From: Hahella sp. HNIBRBA332
GTDB lineage: Bacteria; Pseudomonadota; Gammaproteobacteria; Pseudomonadales; Oleiphilaceae
NCBI RefSeq assembly: GCF_030719035.1
Contig: NZ_CP132203.1
Location: forward strand, 5,660,501 to 5,724,500
Direction: 5' to 3'
DNA: 64,000 bases
This document shows positions 8,613-16,823 of this stretch, piece after piece; positions within the stretch are counted from its first letter, which is position 1; every line of letters begins with the position of its first letter. The notes under the pieces are model-generated. The model worked only from the letters and a program-made list of their open reading frames with translations, was not told where the DNA came from and did not search any database. The translations under genes were made by a program, and so were the position numbers.

Positions 8613-9284
8613 ATGCCTCAGAACAGCATACTCATCGTGGAAGATGAGCCGAAGCTCGCCAGTTTGCTGAAGGATTATCTGCAACAGGAAGGCTATCAAT
8701 GCGACATCATTGGCGATGGCCAGCAGGCGTTGGAAAAAATCCGCGCCGGCGCGCCTGACCTGATTCTGCTTGATCTCATGCTGCCGGGTCTGGACGGCTT
8801 ATCGGTGTGTCGGGAAGCGCGTCGTTTCACCGATACGCCCATCATCATGGTGACCGCCCGGGTGGAGGAAATCGACCGTCTGCTCGGGCTGGAGCTGGGC
8901 GCGGACGACTACGTCTGCAAGCCCTTCAGTCCGCGTGAGGTGGTGGCTAGGGTCAAGGCCATCCTGCGGCGTGTGCGCGGCGCGCCCGCGGGGGAGGAAC
9001 AGGCCCTGGCGCTGGACCCATCGCGCTATCGAGCGGTGCTGCGGGGAAAGCCGCTGGAGTTGACCGCCATTGAGTTTCAATTACTGAAAATGCTGGCGGA
9101 TGAGCCCGGACGCATTTTCTCCCGCAGTCAGCTCATGGACGGCATCTATCAGGATCACCGCATCGTCAGCGACCGCACTGTCGACAGCCACATCAAAAAG
9201 CTGCGCAAGAAAATCGCCGAACTTTCTCCCGACCATGACTACATCCATTCGGTCTACGGTCTGGGCTATAAATACGAAGGATGA
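8613..9284 (+). CDS. baeR: BaeR-like OmpR-family response regulator
   Basis: A 223-aa response regulator with a receiver domain (residues ~5-118) and an OmpR/PhoB winged helix (~128-223). The acidic pocket is ED (11-12), the phosphorylated residue is Asp54 in LILLDLMLPGLDGL, the switch Thr lies in IIMVTARVEEIDRLLGLELG, and the Lys is in VCKPFSPREVVARVKAILRR. These stretches are close to what I recall of Escherichia coli BaeR, a regulator of envelope-stress and efflux genes. The gene follows its kinase by 40 bp and precedes an LTxxQ periplasmic protein, matching the Bae/Cpx-Spy theme. The direct repeat upstream of that next gene is a good candidate binding site. Confidence 0.88.
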   Translation: MPQNSILIVEDEPKLASLLKDYLQQEGYQCDIIGDGQQALEKIRAGAPDLILLDLMLPGLDGLSVCREARRFTDTPIIMVTARVEEIDRLLGLELGADDYVCKPFSPREVVARVKAILRRVRGAPAGEEQALALDPSRYRAVLRGKPLELTAIEFQLLKMLADEPGRIFSRSQLMDGIYQDHRIVSDRTVDSHIKKLRKKIAELSPDHDYIHSVYGLGYKYEG

Positions 9285-9315
9285 CAACGCTGTAATCCCT
9301 GTTCCTTAATGCCTC

Positions 9316-9334
9316 CACATTTCCTGCACATTTC
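9316..9334 (+). promoter_or_regulatory. direct repeat, candidate OmpR-family operator
   Basis: CACATTTC occurs twice, at 9316-9323 and 9327-9334, 11 bp start to start, which is one helical turn. OmpR/PhoB-family dimers bind tandem direct repeats with this spacing. The site is about 50 bp before the start of the LTxxQ protein gene and just after the gene for an OmpR-family regulator. Binding is inferred only. Confidence 0.45.
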
Positions 9335-9387
9335 GGGCTTAGATTGATAATCACACAAAGCCAAACAGGAAATTGAGGAAAACTGTT

Positions 9388-9774
9388 ATGAAAAAATTCG
9401 CTGCATTCACCCTGACATGTTTAATCGCCGCCAGCGGATTCGCACTGGCCAAGGGCGGCCCCCACCAAGGCCCGAACATTGACCGTCTGGCGGAAAAGCT
9501 GGCGCTGACGGATGAACAGAAAACACAGTTCGAAACCATTATGGAAGAGAGCCGCGAGCAACGGCACACCCTGATGGAGCAATACAAACCGCAACGCGAG
9601 GAAATGCACACGGCGATGGAAAATCTGCGCACCCAAACCGACGCCAAACTGGGCGCCGTACTGAACGCGGAGCAGATGGAAAAGCTGAAAGAAATGCACG
9701 AGATGCGCGGCCAGCACAAAGAGCGTCGCCGTCACCCTGAAAACTGCGATAAAGGAGACGACGAAGAGGCATAA
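9388..9774 (+). CDS. LTxxQ-motif periplasmic protein (Spy/CpxP-like)
   Basis: A 128-aa secreted protein. The signal peptide is residues 1-21 (MKKFAAFTLTCLIAASGFAL-A). The mature chain is mostly charged alpha-helix with two LTxxQ-type motifs, LTDEQ at 40-44 and LNAEQ at 93-97, the hallmark of Spy/CpxP/ZraP proteins. These are periplasmic chaperones or feedback sensors that damp two-component stress systems. The start is the ATG at 9388, preceded by TGAGGAAAA; an upstream TTG is rejected. The ends are rich in His and acidic residues (KGGPHQGPN and HPENCDKGDDEEA), suggesting metal binding. It lies 103 bp after the BaeR-like gene, which probably controls it. Confidence 0.85.
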   Translation: MKKFAAFTLTCLIAASGFALAKGGPHQGPNIDRLAEKLALTDEQKTQFETIMEESREQRHTLMEQYKPQREEMHTAMENLRTQTDAKLGAVLNAEQMEKLKEMHEMRGQHKERRRHPENCDKGDDEEA

Positions 9775-9803
9775 CGCCGCGACCGTTGCAGGCTCCCCTT
9801 CTT

Positions 9804-9836
9804 CGCCGGCCGCCCCCAGGGCGCGCCGGCTTTTTT
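9804..9836 (+). terminator. intrinsic terminator of the baeSR-like/LTxxQ unit
   Basis: A strong G+C hairpin, GCCGGC-C-GCCC / GGGC-GC-GCCGGC with a CCA loop, is followed by TTTTTT at 9831-9836. It ends 15 bp before the stop of the convergent photolyase gene and so isolates the two units. Confidence 0.88.
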
Positions 9837-9851
9837 ACGTCGGTGGAGCGC

Positions 9852-11336
9852 TCAGTCCAGTTTGATGGAACGCAAGTGAGCGGCGCGCACGCGGGCGGTT
9901 TCCATGGGATCGAGACGCTCCTCCAGATGCGCTTTCAAGCGCTGGCTGGCGGTTAGCGTGGCGTCTTCGTTATTGATGATGGGCATGGGGTAATCCTGCC
10001 CGATCACACAGCCTGACATGATCTGTTCCGCATGGGGCATTTTCCAGGGCGCATGCAGATAAGCGTCGCTCACTTCCCGCAACGCCGGACATTCCGCCCG
10101 GATAAATTTACCGGCGGGATCGAGTCGGTGCGACTCGGTGACCGGGTTGTAAATCTTCTGCTCGAACATGCCTGTGGTGCCAGCGAACTGCTGCGTCAGC
10201 GGAAAGTGCACCGCCGGATCATAGTCGGTGGACAGCCGCGCCAGGTGCAGCGCCGGTTCGCGCCAGTGCAGCCATAATTGGTTGGCGGCGAAGGACATCA
10301 GCAACCCACGCAGCTGGTAGTTGATCCAGCCGTACTGAATCAGCGCCTTCATGGCGGCGTCGATAAGAGGAAAGCCGGTCTCGCCGTTCTTCCAGGCGTC
10401 GAATTTGGCTTCTTCAAACTGATGCTCGCGCAAACCGTTGAAGCTTTTATGCAGATTGAGAGACTCCATGCCCGGCTCGTCCTCCATCTGCTGCATGTAA
10501 TGACTGCGCAGATATAGTCGGGACAGAAATTCATTTATGGACTTTACCCAGTCCGCAGAGCGGCGGGTATGATAGGTCTGCAATGCGCGACGGGACTGCT
10601 GCACAGTCTCCCGTAAACTGATCACGCCGTGCGCCAGATAGGGGCTGAGGCGCGAACCGCCGTCAAACGCACTGGCGGGGTAATGAGTGTCACGGAAATA
10701 GTGCTTGCCGCGGGCCTGCAGAAAACTCTTCAGCTCCTGTGCCGCGGCGGCGCGTCCGCCCGCTTGTCGCAACATGCAGGGGGTCGGATCGGCGCCGATG
10801 GTCTCAGGCCAGACTTCCGGTTTGAGTGGCGACGAGCCCACCATCGGCAGAGTTTTGGGGCTGGGATACCGGGGCTGCGCCATGAAATCTTTCCATGCGG
10901 CCTGCCAGCGCTCCGCGCCGGTGGCGCGCCGCAACACGCCGCAGACCGGCCATTCCCGCCACAGCACGCCATTGCGACGACACCATTCCCGCACAATCTG
11001 ATTGCGCCGGTTACACCATTGCACGCCGGTTTCCTGGTGGGAGTACAGCTCAAAGACGCCGAAGCGGCTTTTCAGATATTCCAGCACGTTGATCATGCTG
11101 TCATGCATGAACCACAGAGGCTGCCCCAGCTTACTCAACGTCTGGTCGAGTTCCAGCAGCGTTTCCCGCACAAAGCCCCAACGCCGTTCGCCAGCGTCAG
11201 GCTGCGCCCAATACTCCGGCTCCGCCACATACAGCGGCGCCACCGGACCTTGTCGGGCGGCGTGATAAAGCGGCCCATGATCGGTGACCCTGAGGTCACG
11301 TTTAAACCAGACAACCCTTACCGTCACTGACTCCAC
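9852..11336 (-). CDS. DNA photolyase/cryptochrome-family flavoprotein
   Basis: A 494-aa protein with an N-terminal Rossmann-like antenna domain (VVWFKRDLRVTDHGPL at residues 8-23) and a C-terminal FAD-binding helical domain. The latter includes DGGSRLSPYLAHGVISLRE, FPLIDAAMKALIQYGWINYQLRGLL as overlapping segments, STDYDPAVHF and KIYNPVTESHRLDPAGKFIR. These enzymes split UV-induced pyrimidine dimers with blue light, or act as light sensors. Classic CPD photolyases have a W..AGTGTDA.PYFRIFNP block; here the equivalent reads QQFAGTTGMFEQKIYNP, so it belongs to a divergent subgroup. The start is a GTG (11336); a second GTG nine bases downstream is possible. It has no co-directional neighbour close by. 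Confidence 0.85.
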   Translation of the reverse strand: MESVTVRVVWFKRDLRVTDHGPLYHAARQGPVAPLYVAEPEYWAQPDAGERRWGFVRETLLELDQTLSKLGQPLWFMHDSMINVLEYLKSRFGVFELYSHQETGVQWCNRRNQIVREWCRRNGVLWREWPVCGVLRRATGAERWQAAWKDFMAQPRYPSPKTLPMVGSSPLKPEVWPETIGADPTPCMLRQAGGRAAAAQELKSFLQARGKHYFRDTHYPASAFDGGSRLSPYLAHGVISLRETVQQSRRALQTYHTRRSADWVKSINEFLSRLYLRSHYMQQMEDEPGMESLNLHKSFNGLREHQFEEAKFDAWKNGETGFPLIDAAMKALIQYGWINYQLRGLLMSFAANQLWLHWREPALHLARLSTDYDPAVHFPLTQQFAGTTGMFEQKIYNPVTESHRLDPAGKFIRAECPALREVSDAYLHAPWKMPHAEQIMSGCVIGQDYPMPIINNEDATLTASQRLKAHLEERLDPMETARVRAAHLRSIKLD

Positions 11337-11508
11337 ACCTGATCAGACTCACACCATCAAAACGCTTAGACTCCCCGTTAAAATGTCCCGACCCGCCATC
11401 CATTTTATGTGCGGAGTCGGGGTGTTCCTTCGCCTTACGCAGTCTTTTACCGCGTTTAAGCGTTCACAGCCAAATAAATAGTTGTAATTTAAGTGTCGGC
11501 AAAGCCGC

Positions 11509-12645
11509 CTAAAGTTGCAACAAATTGCCAATTTTGCGATGTGGCAGCGGTTTTTCGCCGCATACCTTGGCGATCTGATCGCCCGGCCGCACCAACCGTC
11601 GATGGGTGCGCGCCATCAGATAACCCGCCGTGCGGGCCCTCACCGGCGTCCGTTGGTTCGGCTCGCCACCGTCCAGACTGACGATCTCAGCGAAAACATC
11701 GCCTTGCTCCAACCAGGCGTCCAACGGCTTCTGAAACACCAGCAAGCCGGCGGCTTCCGCTTTCATGGAATCCACAGACTCCAGCGGACTGACGTGGATG
11801 TCGTCCAGTTGCGGCGCCTGCGCGTCGCCCCGAATCAGATTTTCGCTGACCAGATAGTTGAACAGATTGGCGGCGTCGACAGCGGCCAGTTCATCGGACA
11901 CGTCGTATTGGCCGCGATACTCCACCGTCACCGCTAACTTCGGCATTTCCATGGGGTTATCGGGAAAGTCTTTCTGCAGCCAGTGCCAGGGCTGCAAATG
12001 GGAGCCATCAAACGCAACGACCCCGTCCAGATCCTCCGTCAACAGATAACGGGCGCCAATATGGCGGCACAGGTCCTGCGCTTTCTCCGCCTGACGTTTG
12101 ACGGAATATACGTGGGCGCTGGAGTGATCGTCGCAATGCAGGTCGAAGACATAATCAGCGTCGATGGACAACGCCAACAGGGTTTTCTTCAAGGCTGTGG
12201 TTTCATCCTCCGCCAGCTCGGCCGCCACGGCCGCGCGCAAGGCGTCGCGCACCAGTTCGTTGTTGGTCTCCAGGTCAGAGCCAAGACGGCCTTCCACGCC
12301 GCTGCGGGCGTCCAGGTACAGGTCCGCAAAGTTGCGGTTGAAATTGCCGGTGCCGGTCAGGTCGAAGCGACCCGCCACATAGCCGAACACATTCTGAGAC
12401 AGCCCAACGGGATTGGCGTAGGGGACCACGATAATCTCGCCCTGAATCGCGTTCTGGCGCTCCGCCTCCTGCAACATCGTCAGCAGATGTTGCAGCACTA
12501 GCAGACCGGGCCACTCATCCGCATGCAGGCCGGCTTGAAAATACACTTTCGGGCGCGCATCCGCTTGTCCCAGCCGATGGACAAGCAATTCCCGACGGGT
12601 GCCGGGGGAGGGGCTCATCAATTGAATACGCTCGGTTCGCATCAT
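11509..12645 (-). CDS. succinylglutamate desuccinylase/aspartoacylase-type zinc deacylase
   Basis: A 378-aa M14-like metal-dependent deacylase (AstE/AspA superfamily). The zinc ligands are visible as HADE (His41, Glu44 in FQAGLHADEWPG) and a second His in VFDLHCDDHS near residue 175. NRNF (GNFNRNFADLY) supplies the substrate-carboxylate-binding arginine typical of the family. A glutamate in VTVEYRGQYDV is the likely catalytic base. A C-terminal beta-barrel follows (KAEAAGLLVFQKPLDAWLEQ, then AGYLMARTHRRLVRPGDQIA). The family removes acyl groups from amino-acid or peptide substrates. There are no arginine-catabolism genes nearby, so the substrate is open. The ATG is preceded by GAGGTGA. Confidence 0.85.
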   Translation of the reverse strand: MMRTERIQLMSPSPGTRRELLVHRLGQADARPKVYFQAGLHADEWPGLLVLQHLLTMLQEAERQNAIQGEIIVVPYANPVGLSQNVFGYVAGRFDLTGTGNFNRNFADLYLDARSGVEGRLGSDLETNNELVRDALRAAVAAELAEDETTALKKTLLALSIDADYVFDLHCDDHSSAHVYSVKRQAEKAQDLCRHIGARYLLTEDLDGVVAFDGSHLQPWHWLQKDFPDNPMEMPKLAVTVEYRGQYDVSDELAAVDAANLFNYLVSENLIRGDAQAPQLDDIHVSPLESVDSMKAEAAGLLVFQKPLDAWLEQGDVFAEIVSLDGGEPNQRTPVRARTAGYLMARTHRRLVRPGDQIAKVCGEKPLPHRKIGNLLQL

Positions 12646-12725
12646 TCACCTCTGAATAATTTCCATGCCTTCAATAGCGCAGTCGTCAAGTGCGCACTAT
12701 AGCATTAAAGTATTAGCTAAACGCG

Positions 12726-13442
12726 ATGCCAAAGTGGACCCTCATGCAACCGCAGCGAATCGCCTGGTGCAATTTTTTACTGCCTATGCTGGTGGCCCAC
12801 GCCGCCTGGCTGTGGAGTAGTCTGATCGGCGCAATCGATGGGTGTCTGCCGTACTGGGACGGTTGCGTATCCATCAGCAAGGCGGCGCGTTCCAGCGACG
12901 CTCTGTATCTGTTTCGCGCCGGCATGATCATACACGCAGTCTTACTGCTCGTCTTTTGGTTGCAGGCAGGCGCTTTCCTCAAGCTTCATCATGCTGCGAC
13001 GAGCGCAGGGATCACCATGCAGTGTCTGGGAGCCATCGGCGCATTGTTTCTGGTGTTATACGCAGACTTCCTCGGCGTGGACGGACGTATTTACCGATTA
13101 TTGCGGCAGTACGGCGTCACCATTTATTTCTCTTTCACCGTGCTGGCGCAAATGCTGTTATTGCGCAGCCTCCTGACTCTGTCGCATTCATCCGAATGGC
13201 GCCGCATGGCCAGCGTACAGACGTGGCTGCGGGCGAAATCCTGGCTATGCTGGTGGATGCTGGCGCTGGGTCTGGCCAGCGTCGCCAACAGCCTATTACT
13301 GCAAAATCCCGCCAAGGACCGTTGGGAAAATGTCATCGAATGGTTTTTCGCGTCCAGCATGACCACGTATTTCGCCTGCACCGCCATGATCTGGCGTCGC
13401 CTGGGCTATCGCCAGCATCCACAACTGGACGCCTCCCGCTAA
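12726..13442 (+). CDS. polytopic membrane protein, Frag1/DRAM/Sfk1-like
   Basis: A 238-aa inner-membrane protein with about six hydrophobic segments: residues ~15-35, ~63-83, ~95-113, ~124-145, ~172-190 and ~207-225. A conserved-looking loop after TM1 (WDGCVSISKAARS) and the overall layout recall the Frag1/DRAM/Sfk1 family, whose bacterial members are uncharacterised. That match is from memory of the motif and is tentative. The gene stands alone, divergent from the deacylase gene with an 80-bp gap. No signal peptide or catalytic motif is evident. Confidence 0.7.
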   Translation: MPKWTLMQPQRIAWCNFLLPMLVAHAAWLWSSLIGAIDGCLPYWDGCVSISKAARSSDALYLFRAGMIIHAVLLLVFWLQAGAFLKLHHAATSAGITMQCLGAIGALFLVLYADFLGVDGRIYRLLRQYGVTIYFSFTVLAQMLLLRSLLTLSHSSEWRRMASVQTWLRAKSWLCWWMLALGLASVANSLLLQNPAKDRWENVIEWFFASSMTTYFACTAMIWRRLGYRQHPQLDASR

Positions 13443-13904
13443 AACCTGTCCAAAGAGACAGAATGCACCGTAATGGAGCGACCAGGATTAGATTAGGGCA
13501 TGAAAACTTCCCGTCGATCTCCGTAAATTCTACCCAATATCAAATAAAGTTATTTAATATCAATCAGTTAAACAAACATAACGAGTTTGGCACAGTCTGT
13601 GCGATAAACAGGGTGAAGAGATTTCGCTAAGTTGTTACAGGCTTAACGTTTCTTCATCAATAGTCAGGGTACTTCTTTTGTACAACGACTGTTACCTCTA
13701 CGCTCGTGCCTTAAGCCTCGCGATGGGACCAGGATGGACTTTTTAAAAGGGACACCCCGGAAGCGAGGCATTTTTTTATCTGCGCGTCAGACACCGCCAC
13801 GCGCCTTTCACCCTTTGTAAGCATTTGTTAAGCCTATCAACGAATTTCCGCCTGCTCCCCGCTAGATTGACTCGCTCATAAAAACAAAAAAGGACAGGGA
13901 ACAC
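13443..13904. other. 462-bp intergenic region with a possible small-RNA gene
   Basis: No protein-coding gene is convincing here. The first 170 bp are A+T-rich and unstructured to the eye. The last part holds a strong terminator-like stem (13715-13777) with several GGA motifs in its loop, described separately. The promoter and leader of the downstream lipoprotein gene lie after it. Confidence 0.6.
13715..13777 (+). ncRNA. possible Csr/Rsm-type small RNA 3' end with intrinsic terminator
   Basis: GCCTCGC (13715-13721) pairs perfectly with GCGAGGC (13763-13769) and is followed by TTTTTTT. The 41-nt loop is crowded with GGA motifs: GGGACC, CAGGATGGAC, GGGACA and CCGGAAG. Such words mark CsrA/RsmA-sequestering RNAs such as CsrB and RsmZ. 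No protein gene precedes it within 270 bp on this strand, so the terminator implies a noncoding transcript or a long 3' end of the membrane-protein mRNA. The 5' end and promoter were not located, and there is no clear GacA box. The terminator is well supported; the RNA identity is speculative. Confidence 0.4.
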
Positions 13905-15674
13905 ATGCGAATCCACTGTGGCGTAATGCTTATCGTCAGCCTGCTGACGCCGCTTTTGAGCGCCTGCGGCGGCGAGAAATCCGATGTATCCACTTTGCGC
14001 GAACCTCGTGAACCAGAGCAACCGCCGCCGCCCAACGCCAACTTTCATGGCGTGGTGCTGGACGGCTATCTGCGTCAGGCCAAAGTCTGGCTGGATTTAA
14101 ATGGAGATTACCTCGCCGGCGATGACGAACCGGCGGTGATGAGCGGCGCCGGTGGAGAATTTGAGTTCACAGCGGAGCAACTGGCCGGCGTGGACGACCC
14201 CAAGCTGTATCCGCTCATGGCCTATGCGCTTCCCTGCGTGACTCAAGATGAAGACCTGATAAACGCCGCCGTCCCTGCCGCCACGGATTGCGCCTCCAGC
14301 GAGCCGGGTCTGGTGGATAAAGCCTATTTCCTGATGGCGCCGCCCGGAAGCCCGGTCATTTCTCCGCTGACCACCCTGGTGCGCATGCAATACGACCTGA
14401 TGCGAGAGGAGAACCCGGAAACCACCGTCGAGCAGGCTCATCAGCGCGCCCGAGAGCGAGTAGGCTTCAACAATAATTATCTGTTCGATTACGTCAAAAG
14501 CGGACAGTATCGCCACCACGTCTACGCCAAGGCTTTCGCCATGGCGTTACAGAACATGATGACAGAGGAAGCGCAAAGTATTGACGCTGCCCAGCGTCTC
14601 GACAATCTGGACGCCACCAAAGTGAAAGTCATGGGCGCCAGTCTGCTGCACAACGCACCGAAAATCAGCTATGCGGCGGCGGGCGTCATGAAGGATATCC
14701 GCTCCACGGAAGACCTCGCGGCCTATGACTTCTCTCCCTGGAAAATATCGCTGCAGTACGAAAATGCCCTTAACGATCCCCTTTCGATCAAGCAAATAAA
14801 CTGGTACGTACATCCAGACACCGAAAGCGCGGCGATTGAAGGGCGCAATGACAACCAAGTGAAACTGATCGCCCTCGCCGGCGTGCAAGACCCACAACGT
14901 AAACACGTCGGCCGCGCCGGACTGACCTACGATTCCAAAGGCGCGGTGGCGGCAGTGCGTCTGGATGGCGGTGTGGATATGAGCCGTCGCGCCCTGTCCC
15001 TGGACGCCTATGTCTCCTCTCTGAATCTGGATCCGCTGTATACGGAAATTTCACTCGCGGATGGCGAATGGGACGTCGTCAACGCTCTGGCGCTGGATCG
15101 CGGTCGTTGGGTGGAAACTTTCAGCAGGGTCGGCGACGCCGTGTTGAGTCAGCGCACCCGGGAAACGGTTACCGGCCAGATGAGACCGCAAAAAGACGCC
15201 GGCGCGGGACTCGTGCGCATCAATTCCTACTCCACTGACAGCACGACCCACAATCAGGTGCTGGTCAAACGCTCTTTCGTCTTTGACGCAGACGGACGTT
15301 TGTCCCATGACACCTACGATAACGACCTCGAAAAGCTGACTACGCAATACGCCTACGCCAGCAACGGCAGTCTGAACGGCGTGCGCACCTTTACGGACAG
15401 GCCGGAGAGCTCCTGCGTTACTGAACCGGGATGTGAAATGGCGACGTCCAACTTTACCTACGACGCCGACGGACGCAGGCTGACCCGACGCTATACCGAC
15501 ATTCATGATCCCCATTTCGAATGGTGCGAGCATTACGTGTACCGGGAGGATGGCCTGCTGGATTACGTTTATCTGGAACGCTACTCCGTAGACGCCGAAC
15601 CCCAAGGTGAAGACGGCGACGTCATTGTGCTGGTCACTTATGAGTATGACGCATTACATCGCCTGATGGAGTAA
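13905..15674 (+). CDS. outer-membrane/periplasmic lipoprotein of unknown function
   Basis: A 589-aa protein with a lipoprotein signal (TPLLSAC, Cys at ~22), a Pro/Glu-rich tether (~30-44), and a carboxypeptidase-regulatory-like beta-sandwich start (GVVLDGYLRQAKVWLDLNGD). In many marine gammaproteobacterial lipoproteins that start introduces a DGDGxxD-like calcium loop. The C-terminal third has irregular repeats of the form FxYDADGRLxxxxY (FVFDADGRLSHDTYDND, FTYDADGRRLTRRYTD), like YD/RHS-type strands but too few to call an RHS toxin. No catalytic motif is seen. It sits 41 bp before the SMP-30-like gene and may be co-transcribed with it. The function is not known. Confidence 0.75.
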   Translation: MRIHCGVMLIVSLLTPLLSACGGEKSDVSTLREPREPEQPPPPNANFHGVVLDGYLRQAKVWLDLNGDYLAGDDEPAVMSGAGGEFEFTAEQLAGVDDPKLYPLMAYALPCVTQDEDLINAAVPAATDCASSEPGLVDKAYFLMAPPGSPVISPLTTLVRMQYDLMREENPETTVEQAHQRARERVGFNNNYLFDYVKSGQYRHHVYAKAFAMALQNMMTEEAQSIDAAQRLDNLDATKVKVMGASLLHNAPKISYAAAGVMKDIRSTEDLAAYDFSPWKISLQYENALNDPLSIKQINWYVHPDTESAAIEGRNDNQVKLIALAGVQDPQRKHVGRAGLTYDSKGAVAAVRLDGGVDMSRRALSLDAYVSSLNLDPLYTEISLADGEWDVVNALALDRGRWVETFSRVGDAVLSQRTRETVTGQMRPQKDAGAGLVRINSYSTDSTTHNQVLVKRSFVFDADGRLSHDTYDNDLEKLTTQYAYASNGSLNGVRTFTDRPESSCVTEPGCEMATSNFTYDADGRRLTRRYTDIHDPHFEWCEHYVYREDGLLDYVYLERYSVDAEPQGEDGDVIVLVTYEYDALHRLME

Positions 15675-15715
15675 CCTATCCGCTCCATTAAACGGACAGG
15701 AACCGACACAGAATA

Positions 15716-16804
15716 ATGAAAGCCTCTCTCAGACTACTGGCGGTTGTGGGGGTCATCTTACTGACCTACTTTTTGTTCTCGCCTGCGGTCATTGATCCGG
15801 AAGCTTACGACGCCCCATCGGCGCCGGATCTGGAGGGCCCCTACGCCCCGAATCAAAAGCTGTTGGACGCGGAGTTGATCGGTCTGGGACGGCTGGAGGG
15901 TCCTGAAGATGTGGATCAGGACGCAGACGGCGCCGTTTACGCCGGACTCGCCAACGGCGACATCATCCGCCTCAACAAGGATGGGGAGCTCGAAGTCCTC
16001 GCCAATACCGGCGGCCGTCCGTTGGGCCTTGAGTTCAATCCGGCCGGCGATTTGATCGTGGCTGACGCGACAAAAGGATTATTACAGCTCGATAAAGCAG
16101 GCAAGCTCACCGTATTGACCAGCAAGGCGGACAACCTGCCCTTCGGCGTCGCGGACGATGTGGATGTCGCCAGAAACGGCGTCATTTATTTCAGCGACGC
16201 CAGTTGGCGCTGGGGCGTGCATGAACATCGCTTCGACCTCATCGAGAGCCGTCCTCATGGACGCCTGCTTCGTTACGATCCCGCCACAGGCGTCACCACG
16301 GTTCTGTTGGAGGATCTGTACTTCGCCAACGGCGTGGCGCTATCGCAAAACGAGGATTTTGTGTTGGTGTGCGAAACCGGTCGCTACCGAGTGCGCCGTT
16401 ACTGGCTGCAAGGACCCAAACAGGGGACCAGCGAGATGTTTATCGAGAACCTGCCCGGATTCCCAGATGGCGTCTCCAGCAACGGAGCGGGAGAGTTCTG
16501 GATCGCGCTTATTGCGCCGCGTAACGGCTTACTGGATTTCATGCACTCATTTCCCTGGCTGAAAAGCCGCATGTCCAAGCTGCCGGAAGCGTTACAACCG
16601 CAAGCGGAACGATATGGATTCGTGCTGGGAATCAATGAGCAGGGGGAGATTTTGCATAATCTGCAGGACCCGGAGGGCGAACACCTGCACACCATTACAT
16701 CCGTGGAGCAAGTCGGCGACACCCTGTTATTCGGCACGCTGACCGGAGATCGAATCGGCCGTTTATCTTTAACCCGCGATGTGAGCGAAAGTCCGGCGCT
16801 TTGA
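15716..16804 (+). CDS. SMP-30/strictosidine-synthase-like beta-propeller protein
   Basis: A 362-aa protein with an N-terminal hydrophobic anchor or signal (residues ~5-24) and a six-bladed beta-propeller. Features of the strictosidine synthase-like/APMAP branch are LEGPEDVDQDADGAVYAG near the start, GRPLGLEFNPAGDLIVADA, the DVDVARNGVIYFSDAS blade, GRLLRYDPATGVTTVLLEDL, FANGVALSQNEDFVLVCETG, and PGFPDGVSSNGAGEFWIAL. Relatives include calcium-dependent lactonases/arylesterases, so a hydrolytic role at the membrane is plausible but unproved. The start ATG (15716) follows an AGGA. It may form an operon with the lipoprotein gene upstream. Confidence 0.82.
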   Translation: MKASLRLLAVVGVILLTYFLFSPAVIDPEAYDAPSAPDLEGPYAPNQKLLDAELIGLGRLEGPEDVDQDADGAVYAGLANGDIIRLNKDGELEVLANTGGRPLGLEFNPAGDLIVADATKGLLQLDKAGKLTVLTSKADNLPFGVADDVDVARNGVIYFSDASWRWGVHEHRFDLIESRPHGRLLRYDPATGVTTVLLEDLYFANGVALSQNEDFVLVCETGRYRVRRYWLQGPKQGTSEMFIENLPGFPDGVSSNGAGEFWIALIAPRNGLLDFMHSFPWLKSRMSKLPEALQPQAERYGFVLGINEQGEILHNLQDPEGEHLHTITSVEQVGDTLLFGTLTGDRIGRLSLTRDVSESPAL

Positions 16805-16823
16805 TCCGGACCCGCAGACAGAA

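Noticed and set aside
15250..15674. RHS/YD-repeat toxin
   Set aside because: There are only a few irregular YD-like strands, no RHS core (DPxGL) and no toxin tip or immunity gene; the protein is a lipoprotein.
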